The notes beneath the pieces are model-generated. The model saw only the letters and a list, made by a program, of their open reading frames with translations. It did no database searches and was not told the DNA's origin. Shown piece after piece: positions 45,297-58,500 of a stretch of DNA of 64,000 nt (positions are counted from its first letter, which is position 1; each line of letters starts with the position of its first letter). The stretch covers positions 434,001-498,000 of the forward strand of contig JAKZZE010000028.1 of NCBI GenBank assembly GCA_024220505.1, read 5' to 3'. A program made the translations under genes and the position numbers. The stretch is from Rhizopus arrhizus (taxonomy: Eukaryota; Mucoromycota; Mucoromycetes; Mucorales; Rhizopodaceae).

Positions 45297-46070
45297 CCTT
45301 CTCTCCCTTCCCTTTTTTTTTCACTTTTGTATATACAACATGTTCATCTCTTTAAGCTTTTATATGTTTTTTTTTTTTTTATTTTATTTTAACCGTGCGC
45401 ATCCAATATACATAAGAAATGCCCCCCTTTTATATATCACATCATTTGTAAAGAAGAAGAATCCTTTTTAAATAAAAACAGTTTATTAATACCCCCCCCC
45501 TTTTAGTATTATTTTTAATAAAATAATTAAAATGAACAAAAGCACGTTTTTCTGTGATTTTTCATATAAAAAGGTAAAATAGATCTTTTTTAAATCACTT
45601 TCTCTGTCACCCAATTCTTGAAAGAAGTCATCACTCATTCCCGACAGATTCTTTCAGAAAAAATGTTGAGCCAAGAAAACATTGTATTTTACTCTTAATT
45701 ACTTTTATTTCCCGTCAATCCAGACCTCTTGCTTTTTTTTTTTCTTCTTCTTCTTCTTTCCTATCATGACATGCCACTGTCAACCATTGAATTCTTTTTC
45801 TTTTTTTTTTGAATCATAAAAATAACTAAGCCAAAACACCATGCTTTTCTTCCAAGTGACCCTCGGCAAAGAGAATCATTTATAAATAACAATTCTTTTT
45901 TTTTTTTTCCTCCGCTGTTAAATAAATGTGTAACAGGCTACTGAGCAGTAAAACAAAAATACAAGATGAATTGCCTGTTTTGTTTAAATAGGCCTCGAGT
46001 CCGTTCATATAAAAATATACAAGAAACCTCTTTTTTAATTCTTTTTTCTTTTTCACTTTCTTTTATAAAC
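45297..46070. other. Intergenic region before GPI protein gene
   Basis: About 770 bases with several T runs, a run of nine C at 45492-45500 and a TATA box at 46008-46015. No gene seen. Confidence 0.5.
46008..46015 (+). promoter_or_regulatory. TATA box of GPI protein gene
   Basis: TATAAAAA, 63 bases before the ATG at 46071. Confidence 0.5.
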
Positions 46071-46912
46071 ATGGTTTCATTCAAAACACTTGTCGTCGCT
46101 GCTTTGGCTGCCACAATCGCAGACGCTGCCATCGCTCCTTCTTATCCTCAACCGGGAACGGTTCAAGTAGTAGGACAGAGTTATGATATTACTTGGAGTA
46201 TGAGAAATGATGAATGCATTCTTTTTTTTTTCTTACCCTGTTTTCCTTAGCTTTTGATGGAAAGGATGCCAATCAAACGTATCAAATCGGTACAGTGACA
46301 TTCAGCAGGAGGATAGACAACGGATTCACTCACATTTCATTCACTAGACTTCATGACCGGTAGTAACACCCAGCAGACCGTCCTGAAAACGATCGCCACC
46401 GTAAGATGAACGACCACTCAGACAAGACTACTGACCCGATCTCTATTAGGATGTACCTGCCAATCGCTTAAAGTATTCTTTTGTTGCTCCTGCCGTCAAT
46501 CCTTATTCTGCCATCTATTTCTTCATGTTCACCGGTAGTGAAACGATCGATCGATTCTTTAACAGAAACTAACATTTGTCTAGGTTCTAATGGTGACCAG
46601 GAATGGACCACTCGTTTTGGTATTGTTCCTAATGCGAACACGAACCTCACTGCCGAGCCTGAATCCACTCAACCTGACGGTCAGGCTATTCCTTGGGGTA
46701 ATGGTACACTGGCTTCAAACAGCACAGCTAACTCGACTGCCTCTTCTGCCCTTTCTTCTTCCTCGGCTGATGTCGTGGCTGCTGCTGCCTCTGCTCCTAC
46801 CGAGACCTTGGTTCCTATCGTTCAAGCATTGGCTGAAACCAGTTCTGGCTCTATTGTCAAGCCCATGCTTTCTTTTGTAGCTGCTGGTGTCGCTGGTTAC
46901 ATGTGGATGTAA
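46071..46912 (+). CDS. GPI-anchored Ser/Thr-rich wall protein with Kre9/Knh1-type domain
   Basis: Five exons join in frame through introns starting at 46199, 46290, 46392 and about 46538. Residues 1-19 are a signal peptide (LVVAALAATIADAA). The mature start IAPSYPQPGTVQVVGQSYDITW is typical of the Kre9/Knh1 yeast cell-wall-synthesis-associated domain (PF10342), a beta-sandwich of fungal surface proteins. YSAIYFFMFTGSNGDQEWTTRFGI closes the domain. A Ser/Ala/Thr-rich stalk with NST-type N-glycosylation sites (NGT, NST) follows. The hydrophobic C-terminus (MLSFVAAGVAGYMWM) after a small-residue site fits GPI attachment. The product probably sits on the plasma membrane or wall; function beyond wall association is unknown. 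Confidence 0.85.
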
Positions 46913-47272
46913 AACCAGAAATTAATTAGAGATTATAATGAATATTAAAGCAAACTATTTTTGTATTGTATTGTAACATGGAAAGTTTGTGATACCTTAT
47001 TGCATGATCGATTCATTCTAGGCTTATTTGTCTTTAGCCACATGTTTTTTTTACACTTGAGAGCTTTAATTGGAATAAACTAATTTAATGAGCTCATCCC
47101 TATACTCTCTCTACTTTAAAGCAGCGATCAAACGGTCACCCTGTTTGTTTTTTAATATAAAAAAATAAATAAAGGGCAATTTTTATTATTAGAATAATAG
47201 TAATCTTAGTCTATAAATGAGATGCAGTAAAGAATGAGGATGGGATGATGGATAAGAATGACTTGCTGTTCT
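46913..47272. other. Convergent intergenic region
   Basis: About 360 bases between the stop codons of the GPI-protein gene and the orphan 83-residue gene. A/T-rich, nothing else seen. Confidence 0.5.
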
Positions 47273-47524
47273 TTAAGCGCCCGTATTGGTTGGGTCAATA
47301 CCATGGAGAGGACTGTATTTGGTTCCCATAGGATCATAATAGTGACCAACGACATCAGGTGTAGTACCACATCGCATTGGATCACGGCTGAAACCATTCA
47401 TGATAGAACCAGGACGAGAGGTAGGTCGAGAATCAGCACTGTAGATGGATTCCGTAGGTTGTTCTTCGTCTTTGGGAATAAATGACTTTTTGATAAACTT
47501 TGAGAGTTGACTGGAAAGACCCAT
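47273..47524 (-). CDS. Orphan 83-residue protein
   Basis: Intronless frame, 83 residues. Not recognised. N-terminus MGLSSQLSKFIKKSFIPKD could form an amphipathic helix; the Gly2 context resembles a possible N-myristoylation site. The middle is Ser/Pro/Arg-rich. The C-terminal part (PMRCGTTPDVVGHYYDPMG, then KYSPLHGIDPTNTGA) is Gly/Pro/Tyr-rich. The frame continues upstream to 47620, but a TATA box (TATAAAAAG, minus strand, 47582-47590) lies between, so the Met at 47524 is chosen. The promoter arrangement and biased codons suggest a real, expressed gene. Confidence 0.58.
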   Translation of the reverse strand: MGLSSQLSKFIKKSFIPKDEEQPTESIYSADSRPTSRPGSIMNGFSRDPMRCGTTPDVVGHYYDPMGTKYSPLHGIDPTNTGA

Positions 47525-47581
47525 GATGGAATAGAATGGAATTGTTTGACGAAAAGAAGGGAAAAAAAAAAAGAGTGGGCT

Positions 47582-47590
47582 CTTTTTATA
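47582..47590 (-). promoter_or_regulatory. TATA box of orphan gene
   Basis: TATAAAAAG on the minus strand, 58-66 bases before the ATG at 47524. Confidence 0.5.
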
Positions 47591-49043
47591 GTCCCCTTCC
47601 TCTTTTGCTGCCCACTGCATCGTTTTAACCGAGGGATTCCGTCTTTTGGGCTTTTAGTGGATTTCATTGGTCAAAACGTATATCCGGTTACCAAACATAG
47701 ACCATCAGCGATCATTTATTCCTTCTCCAAATCGTTTATCCTTTCGGTGTTGGTTGGTTGGATCACGAAATACATGTGATAGCAATAAGATGCTTCTTTC
47801 TCTTTACTACCCCCTACACGAATGAATCCAATTCTTATACAAACTCATGTCTTTCCAAATCAAGCAAAATCACATTTCTGCAGTTTACCAAATAAAGATC
47901 CAACGAAAATCTTTCATAACCAGATCTCGTGAAATGAAAGACCCTCTTTTGTTTTCATCCAAAGCTTTGGATAAACGTTATTTTATTCTCAGATCTTTTT
48001 TTTCCTTCTATAAATGATTGGATCGCAGTGTTCTAAATCTCTTTCTCTTCAAATCATCTCATCATGACTGTTTGCTACAGTATGGTTCGACAGACAAACA
48101 AAATGAATAGGACAGTGACAATGTGATAGTAAAGGATAGATGCTTATGAAGGTTGATATTAGATAATATAAAATCATTTACTATCATCAAACTATAGAAA
48201 AAAAAAACTTTTTTATGCTTGTTTTCTTTATCCAGTGGCTGATGAAATCAAATTTTCAAGTAATTGACTATTGAAAACAATTCTTTGATCTCTCTCTCTC
48301 TTTTAAATACATCTTTTACATTGTTACAACTCTTCCTTTTCTATTGAATAGCGTGAAAAATAGAAAGCGGTTCTCTAGAGAATTTGGATCAAACCTGTTT
48401 CGTAGATTTCATGCTTAACAAGCCAAGTCGAGGGTCCATTTGTGTGATATGCACAGACGCTGAGCAAGAAATAAACTTGAATTTCCTTTTTCAGCTGTGG
48501 CTTCTACAGAAAGCGTAGGCCACGGCTCTTGGGTCTCACACAAATCTCTTTTGAGATCTTGAGTTGAATGCGCTGCTTGTCAACCGATCCAGGCGGTCAC
48601 AGGGAAAGATGGTCTTTAGGGATCTCTTTGATCCTCTAGAAAATGGGATCCTTGTCAGTCTTTTGTCCTGTTCAAACATGGACCTTGAGAACAACTTGTA
48701 AAAAAAAGGAGGGACTGTATTGATGATGCGTGCCCTGAGTTTGTCTCATGCCCTTCTGTCTGGTGACAAGGCCTTGGTTAGCAAAGAAGGGGAAAAAAAA
48801 TGTTGCTCTTGAACAGCGTATGAAAAATGTAAGAGTGAATGACACTTGATTCGCTTAGTGCTTGTCTGCAGGGATTGTTTACAATGCTCAAATGCACCTT
48901 GATGTGCGCTGCTTTCCGAGACCTATCCGAAAGCAGAGGATGTGAGGGCAAGGTGAACACGCTGATGACACAAGACATCGTATCGCTCGGTTTATTCTCA
49001 AGGCCTTCAGTAACTTTTAGTCCAAAAAGTTTTGATTACGTGC

Positions 49044-49069
49044 TTTTTTTTTTTTTTTTTTTTTTTTTT
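49044..49069 (+). repeat. Poly-T tract, 26 bases
   Basis: Uninterrupted T run in the region upstream of pyruvate decarboxylase. Confidence 0.85.
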
Positions 49070-50618
49070 ACGATTGGACTAATGTAGACAGGATAAGAGA
49101 TAACAGCAGCAAGTGCTGTTACGAATAGATGAGTCACTACAAAAGATGTTTCATGACTTGAGCAGATATACCTTTCTTCAGTATGAAAAAATTCTGCTTC
49201 TGATAACAAATAGAGACCATGATACACAGTAAATAATGTATTTCAACCTTTCATAAAATCAGGTATTAAATGTCAAAAAACTTTGCCTTTCAATATTTTT
49301 GGATGAAACTATTTGTTACAAAGAAACATCATTAGCGCTTTCTGTCTAAAATGAATCTTTTTAAACAATAGCAAAAGAGGGGGGTGCATAACAAGTGATT
49401 GAAAATAGTTTAACTGTACTGATGAGAACCTATAGTCAATAGCTCGTGTATTGTCTCGTAGGAAATAACAGATCAACAGAATTCTTCATTTACAATAAAG
49501 TTGATGTTCAACCGTGTTGGATTCGATTCAAAATCTGGCGAGGCTAGCTGTCAATTATAAAGGTTAATTTTTCGTCCGTTAGAGTGACAAGGATTGAGGA
49601 TTCAATGTGGGACCAAGATTTACAAGTTTATTTAACTGGAATTTACAAGTTGAAATTCTATTCATTTACCCGCCCAAACACACAGGTACATGTAAAAACA
49701 TCAGTTTATGGGAAAAATGTGAAAATCATCCCACTTTTGAAGTGTACAAAAAAAACGATATTGTGGCTTGGTAACTTGTCCCTATTCTACCAAATTCCTT
49801 CTATTTGCTCTCTTCTAAACTGAACATGGAACAAAACATGGGTCTTTGTTCTTTTTTTTTTCTTTTACGCACTATTTTCATAAAGGCCAAATAAATCAAA
49901 TGAAAATATAGAATACATTATGATTGGCTGACATTCCAAACTTTCTTCAACCGACTTGATTTTTCCTTTTCAGGTCCAGCCCGTGCACGGAGAAAAAGCT
50001 CAGAGTGTCCCTTTGAATATTGTCTCGTGTTTTTCGTTATCAGCAAATCGCTTTGAATTTGTCTCCCTGGACCCTGTCGCTTGGTATCTGTGCTGTCTGA
50101 ATCTGCACATCATTGTTTTATAGAGTAAAAGGCAGATAAAAGGTTGAGTTCAGTGTGTTTATCGTAGTACACACCATGCGTATTATGCACTTTTTTTTTG
50201 ACATTTTGATTAAAAGCAACATAAAGTAGTAAGGAACTGTCTATTTACTTGGATGATATATTCTATATATTTCATAATCCTTTTTATTTTCAAATGAGGG
50301 TACATCAAATGTGTATTCCACTAAAGATCTTGTTGATTACAGAAATGAGGTCATCGGAGTATGAAAATAGTATCTTCTTGAGCTCTAAAAAGAGGACTGA
50401 TATAATGCTCAAACAATTTGTAATTGCGTAGATTCTTAATATCTGCAGCATGACTTAAGATATAAAGAAAGCAGATATTGATTGTGTGTTATAAATTATT
50501 TATCACTGGTGAATATAGCATAAAACATATTTAAAATCCGATCATTTCGGGCACAGTCGTAGTACGTTATGAGACATTGATGTAAGCAGATATGACATAA
50601 AAAACAAAAAAAAAGGAC

Positions 50619-50626
50619 TATAAAAG
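50619..50626 (+). promoter_or_regulatory. TATA box of pyruvate decarboxylase
   Basis: TATAAAAG, 87 bases before the ATG at 50706. Confidence 0.5.
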
Positions 50627-50705
50627 AACCTCACTATTTTTGGCATCCATCAAGAAACTTATACTTTTTTTTTTTCTCACAAAAAAAATATTATTTGAAC
50701 TAAAC

Positions 50706-52443
50706 ATGCCTTCTATCCAAATCGGTCAACATCTCCTTAACCGTCTCAAGGAAATTAACATTGATGTAGTCTTTGGTGTTCCTGGTGACTTCAACATGGT
50801 AAATGAATATAAAAAAAAAAGTGATGAACAAGTTGTATTTATATCCTTCTTAGCCTTTGTTGGATATTATTGAAGACGACCCAAAACTTACTTGGGGTAA
50901 CAATGCTAATGAATTGAATGCTTCTTATGCAGCTGATGGTTATGCTCGTATTCGTGGTGCGGGTGCTGTCGTCACTACTTTTGGTGTCGGTGAACTCTCT
51001 GCTGTGAATGGTGTTGCTGGTTCTTATGCTGAGATGCTTCCTGTGATTCATATTGTCGGCACACCTTCTACCAAATCTCAAGCTGCTGGTGCTATGCTTC
51101 ATCACTCTCTGGGTGATGGTAACTTTGATGTGTTCTTCAACATGTCCTCCATGATTGCCTGTGCATCTACTCATCTCAAGAAGCAGACTGCTATTGCAGA
51201 AATTGACCGTGTCATCTCTCAAGCTGTTCTTTCAAAACGTACTGGTTACATCGGTATCCCTATTGACTTGATCAAGACCGAAGTCGAAATTCCTGAGGAA
51301 TTAGGTCCTCTTCAGACCACACTTCCCAAGAACAACCCAGAAGTCCAAGCGATTGCCTTGAAGGTCGTCGCCGAGGCCATTCAGTCTGCCAAGCATCCTG
51401 TGATCATTGTCGATGGCTGTGTCCTTCGTCACCGCTGTCAGAAACCCGTCCAAGAGTTCATCACCCGTTCCGGTTTCCCAACCTATGTGGCTCCCATGGG
51501 CAAGGGTGCCGTGGATGAGTCCATCGAGAATTTCCGTGGTTGTTATTCAGGTAACGTGACACTGGAGGCTGTCAATGAAGAAATCAAACTGGCCGATTTG
51601 ATTATTGAGATTGGTTCGATCAAGTCTGATTTTAACACCGGTAACTTTTCATACTCCCTCGACCGTTCCAAGACGATCACCTTGCATTCTTTTGCTACGG
51701 TTGTGTTTTGTGCAGAGTACCAAAAGGTATCCATGATGGAATTCATTCCTCTCTTGACCGAAGCCCTTCCCCAACAACCTCGTACGTTCAACTTGGGTCC
51801 ACGTGCAAAGCCTGTGCCGATCCAACCCGGCACTGAAATCACCCACAATTACTTTTGGCACAAGGTACCCGAGTACATGGAAGAAAACGCGATTGTCTGT
51901 GCAGAAACTGGTACAGCCGAATTTGCTTCACTCAACATGGATGGTCCCAAGGGCACGACTTATATCACACAAATCCTTTGGGGTTCTATCGGTTTCACAG
52001 TAGGTGCCTCTGTGGGTGCCGCTATCGCCGCTCGTGATCGTCGTGTATATCTCTTTGTCGGTGATGGTTCCTTCCAATTGACCTGCCAAGAAATCGCTGT
52101 TTTCCTTCGTCATGGCCTCACACCTGTCATCTTCTTGCTGAACAATGACGGTTACTTGATTGAAAAACTCATTCACGGTCCTGAACGTGCTTACAATAAT
52201 TACCAAATGTGGAATTACAGTAAGTCTCTTGACTATTTCGGTGCTCATCTTGAACACAACAAGTCCATGGGTGTTCCTCCCGTTGGCTTCGAAGGCAAGG
52301 TGGCCACACGTGATGAATTCGAATCGGCCATGAAGCAAGTTCAAGCCAATCCTGACAAGATTCATTTCCTTGAAGTCATCATGCCTCAATTTGACGCCCC
52401 TCGTGAACTTGAATTATTGGTTGCCAACTCTGAAAACCGATAA
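50706..52443 (+). CDS. PDC: Pyruvate decarboxylase
   Basis: Thiamine-diphosphate enzyme converting pyruvate to acetaldehyde and CO2, the first committed step of alcoholic fermentation, in the cytosol. Two exons (50706-50798, 50854-52443) give 560 residues, the normal length. The N-terminal PYR domain has VFGVPGDFNM and NANELNASYAADGYAR with the catalytic Glu. The catalytic His pair is in AMLHHSLGDG. The C-terminal PP domain has GSIGFTVGASVGAA and the ThDP/Mg motif GDGSFQ ... LLNND about 28 residues long, followed by GYLIE. Codon use is strongly biased (CGT, GGT, AAG, TTC), as for highly expressed glycolytic genes. AATAAA at 52518-52523 may be the polyadenylation signal. Convergent with MOT1, 153 bases between stops. 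Confidence 0.98.
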
Positions 52444-52517
52444 AGTTATCTGTAATAATCCTTGATTTCATTTATATCATTACATAGCTCATATTACATC
52501 ATCCTGTGTATATTTTA

Positions 52518-52523
52518 AATAAA
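52518..52523 (+). terminator. Possible polyadenylation signal of PDC
   Basis: AATAAA, 75 bases after the PDC stop codon, in the short gap before the converging MOT1 gene. Confidence 0.4.
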
Positions 52524-52596
52524 AAACTTTTTACAATTGAAAACTATGTTTTATTTATATCATGTATACACAAAAAAGAAAAAGTATCAAAAATAT

Positions 52597-55500
52597 TTAT
52601 GTTAGACTATTAATAAAGCTATCAATGTTGTATTCTTCTTCATATTCTTTATCATCCCATAAATTCTCCAAATTCTCCAAAACTGCTTTTGCAGCGCCTA
52701 ATCCTTCCGATGACGATGATGGATCGATCGATTTCTGCTTCTTCTTTGTTCCTTCACCCTGTCCACCAATGTTAAACAGATCCAGAATTTGATCTGTATC
52801 CATGCTTTGTAGTCCAGAGTTTTGCTGATTCACAATTGAATTGGCGATATTCAGCTTGAATTTTTGAAGACCCATAATCTTTTCTTCCAATGTACCACGA
52901 GTAATCAATCGATACACATTCACTACCTTCTTTTGTCCAATACGGTGAGCACGGTCCATAGCTTGAAGATCCTTCATTGGGTTCCAATCATGTTCGACAA
53001 AGATGACTGTATCCGCACCTGTCAAGTTGAGACCAAGTCCACCGACGTGTGTGGTCAATAAGAGAACATCAATTGAAGGATCTGCATTGAATTTTTGGAC
53101 GAGTTCATGACGTTTGTTGGAATCAATCGAACCATCTAATCTCAAATAACTGACGGTTGGCATCAGTTTCTTGAAAAGATCGTTTTCAATGATATCCAAC
53201 ATTGGCTTCAATTGACAAAAGATAAGTGCTCGATGTTGACTGACGGCTCCAATGGCCATGGCTGCAGGGTCTGATTCTGATTCTGTATTGGTTACTCCAA
53301 TACCACATTCTCCAAGCAATTGTCTATATAAATTGTTATTTCTAGTTTCAAACCGTACAGATATCGTTGTCTTACTTTAATGCTTGTAGCTTGGGTGCGT
53401 TTTGAATGCTGTGTAAAGATGTGCTTGTTTTCTGTAAAAAGGCTTGAACCTTTGTATAGTTTGCATATTTTTCATTCACAACAAGCAGAGGATGGTTACA
53501 AAGTCTACGAAGGTATTGTAATGCTTGGAAAATATGTGTTGCTCCCTTTGTCGGAGCATTGCTCTTGACTTGAGGGTCTAGGTTGTCTTCTACCGAATTC
53601 TTTGCTTGAGATCTTGCAAATTCTTCATATAAAGATTTCTAATGCGACCAAAAAATAAGTGTCTTTTAGTATATAGGGAAGAAAGGGGCTATCTTACCTG
53701 AAGATCACTAAGTTCACAATAATAATCTTGAATGATCTTTGGTGGCAGGTCATGTAATACATCCTCTTTCAACCTACGAAGCAAAAATGGTAACACTTGC
53801 TTATGCAGTGCCTCTAATGCTAATGCACCAGCTTCTTGTTCCTTTGAAGAACTCTTGCTATCTTTGCTTGCTAAAATCGGTTTACCAAATCTATCATTAA
53901 ACACCTTTTCTGTACCCAAAAATCCAGGCATTAAAAAGTCAAATAATGACCACAACTCGAGGACATTGTTCTAATAGAAAGAGTAAATGGTATGTAATAT
54001 TTTTTATAAATAATGCTTTTACTTGAATAGGTGTTCCTGACAGAATAAGTCGATGGTTTGATTTCAAAGTCTTGATGGCCTTTGTAATCTTTGTCTTTCC
54101 GTTTTTGATGATATGACCTTCATCTAGAATACAATAATTCCAATAAAGTGGCTCTAATTCTTCAATATCATTACGAATAATATCGTAAGACATGATGACT
54201 ACATTATAATTTTTAAAGGAAGAGCGAATCCTAATGAATAATAATGAGTTTCAATTTGTTATAAACATATTTTATCCTACTTTTTTCTTTCATTCGGACC
54301 GCCCGTGTAGAGCAATGGCTTCAAATTGTCACAATAATTCAAAATTTCATGATACCAGTGACCAGTTAAGGTAGGTGGACAGATAACTAACGAAGGACAA
54401 TGTGCAAATTCTGGAGATTGTGTTTCTTTAAACTTTTCTTCTCTTATGTGGTGATCACCAGCAAGAATACAGATAGATTGAAGTGTTTTACCAAGACCCA
54501 TATCTAATATATATTTGTTACAAAATAACCCATCACTCTCCCTGTATTTTTTTACCGTCACACAAGATGCCATGCAAGTGGAATTTGTTGAGAAAAGCAA
54601 GCCAATTGACACCTTCTTGTTGATATTTTCGAAGCTCAGCCTTGATCTTAACAGGTATCTCATAATTCTCGACCTTTGAGCTATCCAACAGTTGAGACAG
54701 GAACCGACGCTCTTCATCACGATGTGCCAACATTTCAGCAGACATACCTGGGGGATCAGGAATACCAGCTTCAAGAGGCACCAGTTTGATCAAAAGAGCA
54801 AAGCAATTGGTACAAACCAATCGAACCGATTCATCTGTGTCACTCATACGACCCAGGATGGGAACAATCAAAAAGATGGTATAGGGCAAGATTTTAGTAT
54901 CCAGTAATTGAACAAGGTGGTAGATGAGTTCAGCGGCACCTTGTCTGTGATAAACATTGAGTGGATTACTCAATTGAGGTAATACTTGCTCTACAATCAT
55001 ATGCATTGTCTTGTCAGTAATTACATTGGCAATTGCAGCCAAACACTTGGCACTCATCGTACGGATCACAGCATAGCATGATTGAAGAGAGCGGCAGACG
55101 TATGGCACGATCTGACTCACGTCTTCCCACAAATCCTCAGAGAGGCAAGGTACAACCATGGTCAACACAGTCAAGGAATCAATAACTTCTTGACCGGCTT
55201 GAGGATCTTGATGAATCATCTGATCAGCTTGCTCAATGCCTTGCTCAGGAAACACTTCCATTACCTTTTGACTAATACACTCTTTCAATTTGGGAACTGT
55301 GTTAAACACGCGAGGACCGAATCGATTACAGAGTTCACGCAAAGCAATCTCAGCACCTCGTTTGGTTAATTGGGCATCCTTTTGTTCCGGTGTCAAATTT
55401 GTACTTGTATTCTCCTTTGTTTTGCTTGACGTATCTTCCTTTTGAATAGATAGGATACCAGATTGAGTTTGGTTCTCTTGCAGGACAGGTGTGACGGTCA

Positions 55501-58500
55501 GGTCAGAGCACAGAAAAGTACAAAGATTTTTTACAATCTTATCATTTGGGTTGGCACGGCTCTGATGACTTCTTTCACACAGCGCAATGAGATCGGCAAG
55601 AGTAGCTGCCGATCGCTGTTGAAGTTCCAAATTTTCTTCATATTTAATACTGTTCATCACACTGCGGACCACTGGGTTCAATTTAGCAGGCAACACACCT
55701 AATTCAACCACAGCGCCTGCTGTACTTGCGTATACATTAATTTCAATCTTTTGTTTTAACTCTTCAAAATAACCCATTGATGCCACCACACGTCGCTGAC
55801 GTTCCTCCAAAGCTTTCAATAAAGTGGCACGACCCTTTCCTTTAGGTACTTTAGTCACTAATGAGTCAAACATCTCACTAATCACTTGAGTGGCTGTCTC
55901 AATAGTGAACAAAGGACCTTGCTCAGGCAAAGCTTCACCAGGCACAAGTGCAGGTAAGGTGGGCACTAGATTAGCAGGGACATTGGCTTCTGAATGAAAT
56001 GCATTTAGTAAATTCTGACATTCACTACGGATGCGCTTCAAAACATGTACAAGTTCAAAGTAAAAACCAGTTGTTTGAGTTGCTGCATTTTCCAAATTTG
56101 CAATCATTGCTTGTGACAAAGTCTTGGGGAAATTGTGTGTGTTGGCCAGGATGGCTTCAGGAGGTGCATGAATGATATCATCAGCTTTGTATCTCGTCTT
56201 TAATATAGCCTTAGCCCACTCTTCAACCGCCATAGCGCCCAGTTGACGTTTCAAAGCCCATTGTGAGCTAAGAAGATTCAAGAGGACCTCTTGGTAAGAA
56301 AGACCCATTGAGTCATCAGGCCAGGTACTCATAGCCATACCAAGTGCAGTGGTACAAGCAACACGGCAACGCATGACTTGGTTCATCGTGATCAAAGAAA
56401 AGTCTTGAGCAATCATTCCTGCATCCAGGTTATGACCAGCCTCTTCTTCTAAACTAGAGCGAACACCTTCTGGGATACCCTTTGACGATTTTTTGGATTT
56501 TTTATTCTTATCAACCAATGTACTTCCACCAATACCAAATGCGCCAGGAGGTTTATAAAAGTAAGTAGTTGTATCAAGCGGTTGACCAATAGGTGTCATT
56601 GTAATCTCAAACCAACTGCCAAGCCAATTTTGAGTTCCTTGTAAAACGAGTGGGTTGTCTACTTTGCCGTCTATGGTCAAACCTCTCCAGACGGCCAAAG
56701 ACTTTTTAATGATTTCAGCCTTTTCTTCCACTATCAAGTTTTGAAATACCAAACGGTATACACGTTCATCAACCCACTCTGAAGCCGTACCACAGTCCAG
56801 GAAGGTTAAGAGCGTATTCAGCACAGCCACACGAACACCAGAGATGGTGTGTCGAAAGAAGGGATGCAATCGAGGCACGAGTTCACCCAAACTCAAATTT
56901 TTGCGTACAATATCCATTACACCTGGCTGTTCAAACATTTTAGCAATCAAATCCATGACGGCTCCTGTAGATGCAGTTAAATCATCTTTCAAATCAATTA
57001 AACAATCCCAAAGCGTCATTATCACATCACGAATTCTTTCCATTGTGCTTAATTGTACAAATTCTGCAGTGATTGGTAATAAAGTCGCTGCACTGACAGC
57101 ACGTACATCGTCATCATGATCTCGTAGACCTAAAATAACGGCTCCTGTTGTCCCTTCAACCAAAATCTTTACCAAATCTTTTCGAACGGCTACGGCATAC
57201 TTGAGACCCAATAATCCTGCATGTCTTACTTCCCAAATTGATCGACCGCCAAAGGCGGGATCTTGTTGATCAATGAGTTTTAATAAGTTTTCATGGACTT
57301 TACTGACTGCCTCGGGAGTCATATATTGAAGAACAACACCTAACGTCTGTGAGCATGTTTCTCTCACAGGACAAACAACTTGATCAGACACAAAGTCAGC
57401 AAATCTATCCAAAGCAAAAACACAGAGCAATCGAATTGCGCAATCCTCTAACCATTCATTATGCAATTCAATATTTTTTTCCCGGTTGCCCACTACAAAC
57501 TAAGGGTCAGTGATCTACATACCAGAGAAATTATAGTGTTTATTTACCTTTCTTTCCGGCCCCTTCACCATGGGCTTTAAGAATGCTACGCAAACCAATA
57601 CCGGCACCATGTCGTATTTCCCATGATGGATCAAATAAATCCAAGCAAAGATGCTCACAGATCATTTTAAATGGCCAATCATGTTGTGGTTCATCTACTG
57701 CACTTTCTGCAGGATTTTGCTTTTTGGCTTCTACAACGAATTTGTTGGATTGGGGTTGAGCTGTAAAATCAAATTCTTCTTTTTCAATCTTGACTGGTTT
57801 TGGTATAGGATGGTCTGATTTATTTTTTACATCCATCACACGTACTCTGTATATGAAATATTAGTGAAACCCGGTATGGTTACATATTCTTCATGTTTTA
57901 CTTTTCACTCTTGTTCTTCATTTTAGACTCTGATTTTAATTTACGCTTCAACATGTTGCGTTCTCTTGCTGACAGACCAGCCATGTTAATTTCTGCTACC
58001 GCAGGTGTAGGAACGGCTGCTGAGATAGATGTAGTGGAAGTGGAAGGAGATGGTACAGGTGTTTGCTTTTCTTTCTTTGAACGCGTATCTAGATCTGCAT
58101 CGTCAACCAAATCAACTAGAATAAAAATCAAAAAGTTATATCATCTCATTCTTTCTTTTTCGTTTTGCATTTGCTATTACCATCCATAAACTGACTTCCT
58201 AAACCCAAACGTTCTTTCAAGTTACGTCGTTGAAGTTCAAGTCGTTCTTGAGGTGTCATATCTGAAAAATCAATATCGTATTCTTTTCCAGCCGAACCCA
58301 ATAATAGTTTGCCGTGTTGAAGTACAGAGGCCAAGTCGAACTGACTAAAGCATAATTTATGTAATTGCTCTTCATTGTCTTTTTCATCTATTTTCATGGC
58401 ATTATTATCTGAAGGATCCCAAGTAGGTACGTTCGCAGCGATGGCTTCAAGTGCTTGTCCAGCTGCTAGTCGTGTATCCCATGCTTTACTTCTTAAATGA

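Larger units (their letters stand above)
47525..50705. other. Long intergenic region upstream of pyruvate decarboxylase
   Basis: About 3.2 kb without a supportable gene. The part at 48.5-49.0 kb is less A/T-rich than its surroundings. A 26-base poly-T tract is at 49044-49069. The TATA box for PDC is at 50619-50626. Could hold regulatory sites for fermentation control, but no specific motif was recognised. Confidence 0.5.

Noticed and set aside
47525..47620. N-terminal extension of the orphan 83-residue gene
   Set aside because: It overlaps the TATA box at 47582-47590, so the first Met cannot be in the transcript that this box would start.
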